9,438 nucleotides of DNA from an uncultured Oscillospiraceae bacterium. GTDB lineage: Bacteria > Bacillota > Clostridia > Oscillospirales > Oscillospiraceae. Location of the stretch: the NCBI GenBank assembly GCA_905234005.1, contig CAJOFW010000036.1, forward strand, positions 1 through 9,438, written 5' to 3'. Shown here piece by piece: positions 1-6,768 of this stretch (its first letter is position 1; each line of letters opens with the position of its first letter). The notes under the pieces are model-generated. The model had not been told where the DNA came from. It made no database searches and saw only the letters and a program-made list of their open reading frames with translations. Made by a program: the position numbers and the translations under genes.

Positions 1-2
1 CG

Positions 3-875
3 ACGGCGGCGGCGGACGGCGAGGCTGTCGTCCCGGTCACCTACGACATCGAGACGACGTATGAGGACTTACGCGAGGAGATGATCCCGGCAATCACCGG
101 CGCGTCGAATCTGCCCTCGGGCGTATGCCTGACCTGGGACGCCGTGCCCGGCGCGGAGGAATACCAGGTCGAACGCCGGGACGAGGACGGCGTATGGCGC
201 ATCGTCGGCACGACCGGCGACCCCGGCTTCACGGACGGGACGGTGTCGATGGCGTCGTACTCCTACCGCGTCCGCGCCTATACGCGGCGGGACGGCTGGG
301 GCATATTCAGCGAGAGCGTATCCGTCGCCTGGTCGCCGTTTACCGACGTCGCGTCAAACGCGAGCTACATCCCGGCGCTGCGCTGGGCGTACAACAACCG
401 GATCGTATCCGGAACAAGCTCGCAGACGTTCTCCCCGTCCGACCCTTGCACACGCGGGCAGTTCGCGCTGATGCTCTACCGTCTCATCGGCCGCCCCTCC
501 ACGCTCGGGCTGTCCAGCCCGTTCACGGACGTGGCGCACACGGATTCGTACTGGCGCGCCGTCCTGTGGGCGTACAACGAGGGCGTCGTCCGGGGCACCG
601 GCGAAACGACGTTCTCCCCGTCCGGCACCGTGACACGCGGGCAGATCGTGCTCATGCTCTACCGCATGGCGGGCCGTCCCGCCGTGGGCGATGCGAAGAG
701 CCCGTTCTCCGACGTGAAGGAGAGCAGCGCGTATTATCAGGCGATCCTGTGGGCGTATGAAAACGGCATCGTCAAGGGCACGGGCGGCGGCAGATTCTCC
801 CCGAACGCCAACTGCACCCGCTACCAGCTCGTCACGATCCTGTACCGCTACAACAGCCTGCTCGGCATCCTCTGA
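3..875 (+). CDS. S-layer homology (SLH) domain protein with FN3-like domain, 5'-truncated
   Basis: C-terminal part of a secreted surface protein. The frame is open from base 3, so the gene starts before the window; the first internal ATG (81) has no reason to be the true start. Visible order: a fibronectin-III-like beta domain (from about base 115 to 330, with the WDAVPGAEEYQVER and YSYRVRAYT segments typical of FN3), then three SLH repeats of about 60 residues. Each repeat has F(T/S)DV at its start, a W(A)Y-N/E-x-G/R-(I/V)V-x-GT core, an FSP segment and a TR(G/Y)Q-x-x-x-(L/I)LYR end. SLH triplets are known to bind pyruvylated cell-wall polymers non-covalently, so the protein is probably displayed on the envelope. 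It ends soon after the third repeat, as expected for a C-terminal anchor. The catalytic or adhesive part lies upstream and cannot be judged. The SLH call is firm; FN3 is likely. Confidence 0.93.
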   Translation, partial: TAAADGEAVVPVTYDIETTYEDLREEMIPAITGASNLPSGVCLTWDAVPGAEEYQVERRDEDGVWRIVGTTGDPGFTDGTVSMASYSYRVRAYTRRDGWGIFSESVSVAWSPFTDVASNASYIPALRWAYNNRIVSGTSSQTFSPSDPCTRGQFALMLYRLIGRPSTLGLSSPFTDVAHTDSYWRAVLWAYNEGVVRGTGETTFSPSGTVTRGQIVLMLYRMAGRPAVGDAKSPFSDVKESSAYYQAILWAYENGIVKGTGGGRFSPNANCTRYQLVTILYRYNSLLGIL

Positions 876-957
876 CAGGCTGTTCGCAATCGGCATTTGC
901 CGCATGAATGGAATCCACCCGACCGGGGCATACTGAAACCGCTTCGGAGGGATGGAT

Positions 958-1260
958 ATGAAGCTCAGAATCAAGATCGCGCTCTGTATGCTGCTCATTC
1001 TGCTGGCGGCGCTCAGCCTGACGGCGGTCATGGGCAGTCTCGGCGTGCTGCCCGTCTCGGCGGCGGCGGAGGGGTATATGCTCCGGGATTACGACGGCTA
1101 CATCGCCGTGTGGTTCCCCGGCGGCGACGCAGGCCCGGCCACGGTGACGGACATCCGCGTCCGCGACCTGCCGCTCGGCGATCGGGCGGAGCTTGCCGCC
1201 GGCGTCACCGTATCGGACTACGGCGCCGTGCTGCGCCTTCTGGAGGATTACAGCTCGTAA
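958..1260 (+). CDS. small membrane-anchored BofC C-terminal-domain-like protein
   Basis: Protein of 100 residues. A hydrophobic segment at about residues 5-33 (IKIALCMLLILLAALSLTAVM and following) is a membrane anchor or uncleaved signal. A compact extracytoplasmic domain follows, with YMLRDYDGYIAVW, then VTDIRVRDLPLGDR and a C-terminal LLEDYSS. This matches from memory the short clostridial proteins annotated with a BofC C-terminal domain (motifs like Y-x-L-(R/K)-DY-x-G-x-(I/V)-AV, TDI-x-V-x-x-LP-x-x-DR, LLEDF-S). BofC itself controls an intercompartmental sporulation protease in Bacillus; the role of these single-domain clostridial proteins is not established. Start choice: GGAGGG at 946-951 is only about one base from the ATG at 952 but six bases from the ATG at 958, so 958 is preferred. 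No clear promoter was found in the 82-bp gap after the SLH gene, so co-transcription with it is possible. Confidence 0.7.
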   Translation: MKLRIKIALCMLLILLAALSLTAVMGSLGVLPVSAAAEGYMLRDYDGYIAVWFPGGDAGPATVTDIRVRDLPLGDRAELAAGVTVSDYGAVLRLLEDYSS

Positions 1261-1302
1261 GGCACGGCGCAGACGAAACGCCGCTGAAATGCCGCTCCGC
1301 AG

Positions 1303-1332
1303 TGGAAAATCATGGAAAATCGTGGAAGCGGC
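1303..1332. repeat. short tandem 10-bp repeats upstream of the DUF1292 promoter
   Basis: The unit TGGAAAATC(A/G) occurs twice back to back (1303-1312 and 1313-1322) and is followed by a degenerate third copy beginning TGGAAGC (1323). It lies just upstream of the -35 box at 1342. GCCGCT (1291-1296) and AGCGGC (1327-1332) flank it as an inverted pair, so it sits in the loop of a possible weak hairpin followed by AAATTTTA. It could be an operator, a weak terminator for the preceding gene, or chance. Confidence 0.35.
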
Positions 1333-1341
1333 AAATTTTAC

Positions 1342-1370
1342 TTGCGAAAGAGCGCGTATGGTGCTACAAT
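1342..1370 (+). promoter_or_regulatory. sigma-A-type promoter of the DUF1292 gene
   Basis: TTGCGA (1342-1347) and TACAAT (1365-1370) are separated by exactly 17 bp. A TG one base upstream of the -10 (1362-1363) makes an extended -10 element. Predicted start of transcription is about 1376-1378, giving a leader of roughly 28 bases that holds a GGAGG ribosome site (about 1395-1399) before the ATG at 1406. The local drop in GC supports the call. Confidence 0.75.
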
Positions 1371-1405
1371 AGGCCATACAGAAAACAAACCAGCGGAGGT
1401 ACGAC

Positions 1406-1687
1406 ATGGACGAGGATACCGGCGCCAGCTACATCACCCTCCAGGACGACGAGGGCAACAGCATCGAGCTTGAGTACATCGATACCATCGAGCACGAGGG
1501 CCGGGAGTACATGGTCTTCCTGCCCGCCGACATGGACGAGGACGACCCCGACTACGGTCTCATCATTCTCCGCGTCGTGACGGTCGACGGCGAGGATCAG
1601 CTCGAGGACGTGGACGACGAGCACGAGCTGCAGGCTGTCTACGAATACTATATGTCCGAAATCTTCGACGAGGAGGACGACGGCTGA
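1406..1687 (+). CDS. DUF1292 domain protein, highly acidic
   Basis: Protein of 93 residues. The order of motifs fits the DUF1292 family: a beta segment ITLQDDEGNSIELEYIDTIE, then HEGREYMVFLPAD, an acidic linker with MDEDDPDYGL, and IILRVVTVDGEDQLEDVDDEHELQAVYEYYM. The family occurs widely in Bacillota, often near yrzL/ruvX-type housekeeping genes, and has no agreed function. About a third of the residues are Asp or Glu and basic residues are almost absent, so the protein should be strongly anionic and cytoplasmic; no signal or membrane segment is visible. The start is supported by GGAGG seven bases upstream. It has its own promoter and appears monocistronic: the next 150 bases hold only a repeat element and the 6S RNA promoter. 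Function unknown. Confidence 0.88.
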   Translation: MDEDTGASYITLQDDEGNSIELEYIDTIEHEGREYMVFLPADMDEDDPDYGLIILRVVTVDGEDQLEDVDDEHELQAVYEYYMSEIFDEEDDG

Positions 1688-1688
1688 T

Positions 1689-1803
1689 ACTGTTCCCCGA
1701 TTAAAAGCTTCGTCTCGTTACCGGGCGCAAAGCCTTGGAAACGCTGCCGTTTCGAAGCGAATGCAAAGTTCTTTTTGATACTTTTTCTTTGGGGAAAAAG
1801 TAT
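1689..1803. repeat. 115-bp interspersed repeat, copy A
   Basis: Ungapped match to 2061-2175 with about 14 mismatches by eye (about 88% identity). It begins two bases after the DUF1292 stop codon. It ends in a perfect 10-bp inverted repeat, ATACTTTTTC (1778-1787) and GAAAAAGTAT (1794-1803), with a 6-nt loop. The upstream hairpin that is perfect in copy B is degraded here (about 7 of 9 pairs). No open reading frame of its own is credible. From memory, similar palindromic intergenic repeats are common in gut clostridial genomes, but this was not checked. Confidence 0.85.
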
Positions 1804-1828
1804 GAGAAATCTCCGGCCATTCGCGGCA

Positions 1829-1834
1829 TATACT
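1829..1834 (+). promoter_or_regulatory. -10 element of the 6S RNA gene
   Basis: TATACT lies seven bases before the predicted 5' end of the 6S RNA (about 1841). No good -35 hexamer is seen 16-18 bp upstream; the region there is GAGAAATC, close to the end of repeat copy A. Only the -10 is supported. Confidence 0.5.
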
Positions 1835-1840
1835 GAATCA

Positions 1841-2030
1841 AAGCCTGCCCTGTTCGTGGTCAAAGGGCTCGGTTGGACCCACATTTCTAATAAGGGATGC
1901 CATATACGGCTGTGGAGCGCAGGCCTCCCGGCGTTTGCCGGACGTTGGAAGCACGGAAGCAGCCATGAGGCGACCCACCTGCCGAGTCGTGCAGGTTGCA
2001 TACCGGGTCCCCACGGCAGGGCGGGTGATA
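1841..2030 (+). ncRNA. ssrS: 6S RNA
   Basis: A structured RNA of about 190 nt, the usual 6S size. The ends pair in a long closing stem: CCTGCCCTG (1844-1852) with CAGGGCGGG (2017-2025), CGTGG (1855-1859) with CCACG (2011-2015), and GGGCTCGG (1865-1872) with CCGGGTCC (2003-2010). Inside is a large central region with a 3'-side hairpin, ACCTGC (1977-1982) with GCAGGT (1991-1996), matching the small hairpin of the 6S bubble. A terminal stem is capped by CCGGC-GTTT-GCCGG (1928-1941). The TGTTCGTGG near the 5' end resembles the conserved 6S TGTTCG segment. 6S RNA mimics an open promoter and binds sigma-A RNA polymerase in stationary phase. It has a -10 element upstream and a strong terminator directly after. 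Its ends are predicted, not mapped. SRP RNA was considered and rejected because the GGAA-loop domain is absent. Confidence 0.8.
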
Positions 2031-2060
2031 AATGAGGCGGTGTTCACCGCCTCATTTTTT
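2030..2060 (+). terminator. rho-independent terminator of 6S RNA
   Basis: Stem of 12 bp (2030-2041 with 2046-2057, core ATGAGGCGGT / ACCGCCTCAT), GTTC loop, and a run of T to 2060. It starts immediately after the closing stem of the 6S RNA and defines the 3' end of the transcript. Confidence 0.93.
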
Positions 2061-2175
2061 ACTGTTCTCAAATGAAAGGCTTTGTTTCGTTACCGGGCAC
2101 AAAGCCTTGGAAACGCTGTCTTTTCGATGCGAATACAAGGTTCTTTTTGATACTTTTTCTTTTGGGAAAAAGTAT
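2061..2175. repeat. 115-bp interspersed repeat, copy B
   Basis: Same orientation and exact length as copy A at 1689-1803. It begins at the last base after the 6S terminator T-tract and ends before the arg terminator. It contains two perfect inverted repeats: AAGGCTTTG (2076-2084) with CAAAGCCTT (2100-2108), and ATACTTTTTC (2150-2159) with GAAAAAGTAT (2166-2175). Copy B keeps the first hairpin intact whereas copy A does not. Together the two copies bracket the whole 6S transcription unit. Confidence 0.85.
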
Positions 2176-2180
2176 CGCCG

Positions 2181-2226
2181 CGAAAAAGCGGGCCGCTCTG
2201 ACGCGTTCGGAGCGGCCCGGTTTTTC
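2181..2226 (-). terminator. terminator of the arginine operon (possibly bidirectional)
   Basis: A perfect 10-bp GC stem, CGGGCCGCTC (2189-2198) with GAGCGGCCCG (2210-2219), with an 11-nt loop. On the - strand the stem is followed by CTTTTTCG, only some 10-45 bases after the argD stop. On the + strand it is followed by GTTTTTCGTTTT, so it could also stop rightward transcription from the 6S region. Confidence 0.9.
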
Positions 2227-2235
2227 GTTTTCGCT

Positions 2236-3407
2236 TTATTCTGTCCGGCACGCCTGGCGGATGACCTCGAGCGCCTTTTCGAGCCGGTCGAGGGGGATGT
2301 TCAGCGCGGGCAGAAGACGGAGCTTCGTCTTCGCGGTGAGGACGAGGACGCCGTTTTCGCGGCAGGCGGCGACGATGTCGGCGGCGGGCTTTTCGGTCTC
2401 CACGCCGATCATGAGGCCCATGCCCGTGACGCTCTTTATGCCCGGCGCGCCGGTCAGTCCGTCGAAGATCATTTTCGAGCGCTCACGCACGCCCGCGAGC
2501 ACGTCGTCCGTCAGCCGGGAGAGGATATTCACGGCGCCGGCGCAGGCGACGGGGTTGCCGCCGAAGGTGGAGCCGTGGTCGCCGGGGCCGAACACGTCCT
2601 GCACGCGTTCGCCGAGCATGCACACGCCGAGGGGCAGGCCGCCGCCGATTCCCTTCGCGGTCGTGACGATGTCCGGCTCAAGGCCGAGGTTCATATAGCC
2701 GTAGAGCGCCCCGCTGCGGCCGTTGCCGAGCTGCACCTCGTCCGCGATGAGGAGAAGGTCGTATTTCTTCGCCACACGCTTCATCTCGGCGACGAAATCG
2801 TCCGGAAGCGGCAGCACGCCGCCCTCGCCCTGCACGGCCTCGAACATGATCGCGGCGACCTCGTTGTCACGCGCGAGCGCCTCGAGCGAGGCGGGGTCGG
2901 TCGTATCGGCGTACAGGAAGCCCGGCGTGACCGGGGTGAATTTCTCGTGGAACACATCCTGCCCCGTCGCCGCCAGCGTCGCGAGCGTGCGGCCGTGGAA
3001 GCTGTTGCGGAGCGTGATGATGTTGCAGCAGTCGGGGCCTTTCGTGTCCTCGCCGTGCTTTCTCGCGGCCTTGATCGCGCACTCGTTCGCCTCCGCGCCG
3101 GAGTTCGCGAAGAATACGCGCTTCATGCCCGTCGCCTCGCACAGCATCGCGGCGAGGTTTGCGCACGGGGCGGAGTAGTAGAGGTTCGACGTGTGCTGGA
3201 ATTTTCCGAGCTGCGCCGTCACGGCGGCAATCCACTCGTCGTCCGCCATGCCGAAGATGTTCACGGCGATGCCGGTGCCGAGGTCGATGTATTCCCTGCC
3301 GGTCTCGTCGTACAGAAGGCTGCCCCTGCCCGAGACGATCTCGATCGGGAAGCGGTTGTACGTGTGGGCGACGTAGGCGTCGTCAAGCTGCTTTGTGGTC
3401 ATGGTGT

Positions 3408-3411
<4 letters not shown>
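2236..3411 (-). CDS. argD: acetylornithine aminotransferase
   Basis: Protein of 391 residues, full length for the family. It transfers the amino group of glutamate to N-acetylglutamate-5-semialdehyde to give N-acetylornithine, using PLP in the cytoplasm. Class III aminotransferase marks are all visible: the FFANSGAEANE phosphate-binding segment (about 100-110), NSFHGRT (136-142), DEVQ with Asp224 against the PLP pyridine nitrogen, TTAKGIGGG with the Schiff-base Lys253, and HGSTFGGNP (279-287). The sequence after DEVQ is LGNGRSG rather than the common TGIGRTG, a modest variation. The start overlaps the argB stop as ATGA (3408-3411), with AAGGAG inside the end of argB, which points to translational coupling. 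It is the last gene of argC-argJ-argB-argD and is followed at once by the operon terminator. Related ornithine or succinylornithine aminotransferases are alternatives in principle, but the operon fixes the assignment. Confidence 0.96.
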
Positions 3412-4289
<878 letters not shown>

Positions 4290-4355
4290 AGCTCGTATTT
4301 TGTCCCGATGTCTGTTCTGTTATGTTATCTGTACCGACTCCCGTCCCGACGCCTG

Positions 4356-4379
4356 TTCCGGCCGCTGTTTGGGCCGGGA
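4356..4379 (-). other. hairpin in the argJ-argB gap
   Basis: CCGGCC (4358-4363) and GGCCGG (4372-4377), extended by one A-T and one G-T pair, form an 8-bp stem just after the argJ stop. No T-run follows on the - strand, so it is not a standard terminator. It could limit read-through or stabilise the upstream mRNA. The remaining part of the 95-bp gap shows nothing recognisable. Confidence 0.4.
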
Positions 4380-4384
4380 TCGCA

Positions 4385-5602
4385 TCAGGTGCGGTAATCG
4401 CCGTTGATTTTTACGTAGTCGTATGTGAGGTCGCAGCCCCACGCGACGGCGGCGCCGTCGCCCTCGTGGAACGCCACGACGATGTCGATCTCGCTCTCGG
4501 ACAGAACCTTCTTCGCAAGCTCCTCCGAGAAGTCGACGCCCGCGCCGTTTTCGCACACGACGACCTCGCCGGCGGCGGAGACGAATTTCACATCCGTCCT
4601 CGTCACGTCCACGTCCGCGCCGCTGTAGCCGATGGCGCAGAGCACGCGGCCCCAGTTCGCGTCCGCGCCGAACATCGCGGCCTTCGTGAGGCTCGAGCAT
4701 ACGACGCTCTTCGCGGCTGTCTTCGCGGCAAGCTCGTCCTTCGCGCCGGTGACGCGGCATTCGAGCAGCTTCGTCGCGCCCTCGCCGTCGGCGGCGATCG
4801 AGCGGCAGAGCTGCACCGTCACCGTGTTCAGCGCCTTCGCGAACGCGTCGAACGCCTCCCCCTCCGCGTCGATGACCGCGTTGCCGGCCATGCCGTTCGC
4901 GAGCACGGACACCATGTCGTTCGTCGAGGTGTCGCCGTCCACGGAGACCATGTTGAACGTCGTCTTCACGTCCTGCGAGAGCGCCTTCTGCAGCATGGCC
5001 GGGGCGATGGCGCAGTCGGTCGTGATGAACACGAGCATCGTCGCCATGTTCGGGTGGATCATGCCGGAGCCCTTCGCGATGCCGCCCATGCGGCACGTCA
5101 CGCCGCCGACGTCAAACGACACGGCGAGCTGCTTGAGGACGGTGTCCGTCGTCATGATGGCCTCGGCCGTCTCCTCGGAGTGGTCGCCCAGCGACGCGAC
5201 AAGCGACGGGATGCCCGCCGCGATCGGGGTGATATCGAGCCTCTGGCCGATCACGCCGGTGGAGGCGACGATCACATCCTCCGCCGGGATGCCGAGCGCT
5301 TCGCCCGCGAGGGCGCACATCTTTTCGGACACCTCCACGCCGTCGGCGTTGCAGGTGTTCGCGTTGCCGCTGTTGCATATGACCGCCTGGGCGTAGCCGT
5401 CGGCGATGTTGCGCTTTGTGACCGTGATGGACGCGCCTTTTACGAGGTTCGTCGTATAGACGGCGGCCGCCGCCGCGCGCTTTTCGCTCACGATCATGGC
5501 AAGATCGCGCTTGGCGCGGTTTTTGCGCACGCCGCAGTGGATGCCGCCGGCGGTGAAGCCCTTCGCGGCCGTCACGCCGCCGGGAATGATGCTGATAGAC
5601 AT
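4385..5602 (-). CDS. argJ: glutamate N-acetyltransferase / amino-acid N-acetyltransferase (ArgJ)
   Basis: Protein of 405 residues. It moves the acetyl group from N-acetylornithine to glutamate, releasing ornithine and renewing N-acetylglutamate; some members also use acetyl-CoA. ArgJ is made as a precursor that cleaves itself before a threonine. The site is clear: KGSGMIHPNMATML, with Ala187-Thr188 as the cut and Thr188 as nucleophile. Other family marks are VICNSGNANTC (74-84), VASTGVIGQ (112-120) and near the end SSLTKAAMFGADANWGRV and GDYRT. Start choice: the ATG at 5602 has GGAAGGAA about 8 bases upstream and gives the family N-terminus (MSISIIPGGVTAAKGF); the longer frame from 5674 would overlap argC by 52 bases and add an Arg-rich tail. 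A separate argA is not seen, but the window is short, so mono- or bifunctional activity cannot be told. Confidence 0.95.
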   Translation of the reverse strand: MSISIIPGGVTAAKGFTAGGIHCGVRKNRAKRDLAMIVSEKRAAAAAVYTTNLVKGASITVTKRNIADGYAQAVICNSGNANTCNADGVEVSEKMCALAGEALGIPAEDVIVASTGVIGQRLDITPIAAGIPSLVASLGDHSEETAEAIMTTDTVLKQLAVSFDVGGVTCRMGGIAKGSGMIHPNMATMLVFITTDCAIAPAMLQKALSQDVKTTFNMVSVDGDTSTNDMVSVLANGMAGNAVIDAEGEAFDAFAKALNTVTVQLCRSIAADGEGATKLLECRVTGAKDELAAKTAAKSVVCSSLTKAAMFGADANWGRVLCAIGYSGADVDVTRTDVKFVSAAGEVVVCENGAGVDFSEELAKKVLSESEIDIVVAFHEGDGAAVAWGCDLTYDYVKINGDYRT

Positions 5603-5622
5603 ATCGTATGTTCCTTCCTTCT

Positions 5623-6552
5623 TTACAGGGCAAGGCCCGTCGTCTCGTCGACGCCGAGCACGAGATTCAGACATTCCACCGCCGCGCCGGACGCGCCCTT
5701 GCCGAGGTTGTCGTACCGGGCCACGAGCAGTATGCGCTCGTCGCTGCCGGCGACGGTGATCTCCATGCTGTCGAGACCTGTAAACGCCGCCGCGGACATA
5801 AAGCCGTTTTCATCGGTATTCTCCGCGTAGCGGACGATGGGGCCTGTGTATTTCTGCGCGTAGACCGCCCGGATATCGTCCACGGTGCCGCGCAGATCGG
5901 CGGCGAACAGGGGTACGGTGACCTCCATGCCGCTGTAGAAATCCGCCACGATCGGGCAGAACACGGGCTTTGTCGTAAGGCCGGTCAGATAGACCATCTC
6001 ACGCAGGTGCTTGTGGTTCTGCGTAAGGCCGTACTGCCGGGGGCCGGCATAGAGCGGGTTCGGCTCGTCGGCCTCGTATTCGCCGATCATCTTCTTGCCG
6101 CCGCCGCTGTAGCCGGTCAGGGAGAAGCACGTCAGAGGCGTGCCGTTTGAGATAAGCCCCGCCTCCACGAGCGGGTACACCAGCGCGATGAAGCCGCTGG
6201 CGTGACAGCCGGGCACCGCGATGCGCTTCGCGTCCGGGACGGCGCGGCGCAGGGACGCGTTCAGCTCCGGAAAGCCGTAGACAAACCGGGGATCGGTGCG
6301 GTGCGCGGTCGAGGTATCGAGCACGACGACGCGGGGATTCTCGAGCATCGCGACGGCCTCGCGTGCCGCGTCGTCCGGCAGGCAGAGAAAGGCGATGTCG
6401 CAGCCGGCGTTGAGCATATCGCGCCGCGCCGCCGGATCCTTTCGGCTGTCGCCCTCGAGGGTGACGAGGGCGATATCCTCCCGCGCAGCCAGACGCTCGC
6501 GAATGCGCAGGCCGGTCGTGCCGGCGCTGCCGTCGATGAAGATACGTTTCAT
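5623..6552 (-). CDS. argC: N-acetyl-gamma-glutamyl-phosphate reductase, class 2 (short form)
   Basis: Protein of 309 residues. It reduces N-acetylglutamyl-5-phosphate to the semialdehyde with NADPH. The N-terminus IFIDGSAGTTGLRIRERL is a Rossmann-type NADP site. The catalytic cysteine is Cys116 in AVPGCHASGF. LDTSTAHRTDPRFVYGFPEL (78-97) and SLTGYSGGGKKMIGEYE are typical of the shorter class 2 enzymes, the so-called uncommon form, not the roughly 345-residue common ArgC. Start choice: the ATG at 6552 has GAGG eight bases upstream, while the ATG at 6576 has no ribosome site. It is the first gene of the arginine operon, with a promoter about 65 bp upstream, and its stop lies 20 bp before argJ. 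Confidence 0.94.
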   Translation of the reverse strand: MKRIFIDGSAGTTGLRIRERLAAREDIALVTLEGDSRKDPAARRDMLNAGCDIAFLCLPDDAAREAVAMLENPRVVVLDTSTAHRTDPRFVYGFPELNASLRRAVPDAKRIAVPGCHASGFIALVYPLVEAGLISNGTPLTCFSLTGYSGGGKKMIGEYEADEPNPLYAGPRQYGLTQNHKHLREMVYLTGLTTKPVFCPIVADFYSGMEVTVPLFAADLRGTVDDIRAVYAQKYTGPIVRYAENTDENGFMSAAAFTGLDSMEITVAGSDERILLVARYDNLGKGASGAAVECLNLVLGVDETTGLAL

Positions 6553-6587
6553 AGGTTGTGCCTCGCTTGGTATCATGTGCTGTTTGC

Positions 6588-6617
6588 CGGTAACGATTCA
6601 ATCGGTAACGATTCAAT
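6588..6617. repeat. perfect 15-bp tandem repeat in the argC leader
   Basis: CGGTAACGATTCAAT occurs twice without a gap (6588-6602 and 6603-6617). It abuts the argC -10 box and covers the predicted transcription start. Each copy contains ATTCA, the half-site of known ARG boxes, here in the same orientation and 15 bp apart. It may be an operator, or a recent duplication. Confidence 0.8.
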
Positions 6618-6646
6618 ATTGTAAAGCCGCGCTTCTGGATTTGCAA
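6618..6646 (-). promoter_or_regulatory. promoter of the argCJBD operon
   Basis: Read on the - strand, TTGCAA (6646-6641) and TACAAT (6623-6618) are separated by 17 bp. Predicted transcription start is about 6611, leaving a leader of about 60 bases before the argC ATG at 6552. Confidence 0.72.
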
Positions 6647-6650
6647 GGGG

Positions 6651-6740
6651 TTATTCATATGTTTTGTGAATAAATTTGAAATTATCCCGGCATTTGGCCT
6701 GAATATGCATGGTTATTAACTAAACAAGCAGGAATATTCA
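6651..6740. promoter_or_regulatory. candidate ArgR operator region (ARG-box-like half-sites)
   Basis: TTATTCA (6651-6657) and TGAATAA (6667-6673) form a perfect 7-bp inverted repeat with a 9-bp spacer. TGAATAT (6700-6706) and ATATTCA (6734-6740) form another with a 27-bp spacer. Known ARG boxes are TGAAT-N4-ATTCA palindromes, so the motifs match at half-site level but not in arrangement; TGAATAAATTTGAA (6667-6680) is the nearest single-box match. It lies just upstream of the argC -35 and between the two divergent promoters. The argC operon beside it makes ArgR the natural candidate. Confidence 0.4.
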
Positions 6741-6768
6741 TCCGGAACCGACGTTTTTCAAAATTCAA

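Noticed and set aside
885..905. Terminator after the SLH gene
   Set aside because: CGGC-ATTT-GCCG at 891-902 has only a 4-bp stem and no T-run.
1648..2001. 117-codon - strand open frame across the repeat and 6S RNA
   Set aside because: It overlaps the DUF1292 end, repeat copy A and a structured RNA; no family resemblance. Likely a spurious call that may appear in automatic annotations.
1900..2030. SRP (4.5S-like) RNA because of GGAAGCACGGAAGCAGCC
   Set aside because: The essential AGG-x-CCGGAAGG-x-AGCAGCC hairpin is not formed; the end pairing and 3' hairpin fit 6S RNA instead.
1689..2175. Insertion sequence or composite transposon around 6S RNA
   Set aside because: The 115-bp copies encode no transposase, are direct rather than terminal inverted repeats, and no target-site duplication is seen.
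5600..5674. Longer argJ start at 5674
   Set aside because: It would overlap argC by 52 bases, add an Arg-rich N-terminus and lacks a ribosome site; 5602 has both site and family N-terminus.
4322..5830. Long + strand open frame opposite argJ (502 codons)
   Set aside because: It is a shadow of argJ and argC: no domain, no ribosome site of note, runs across two real genes on the other strand.
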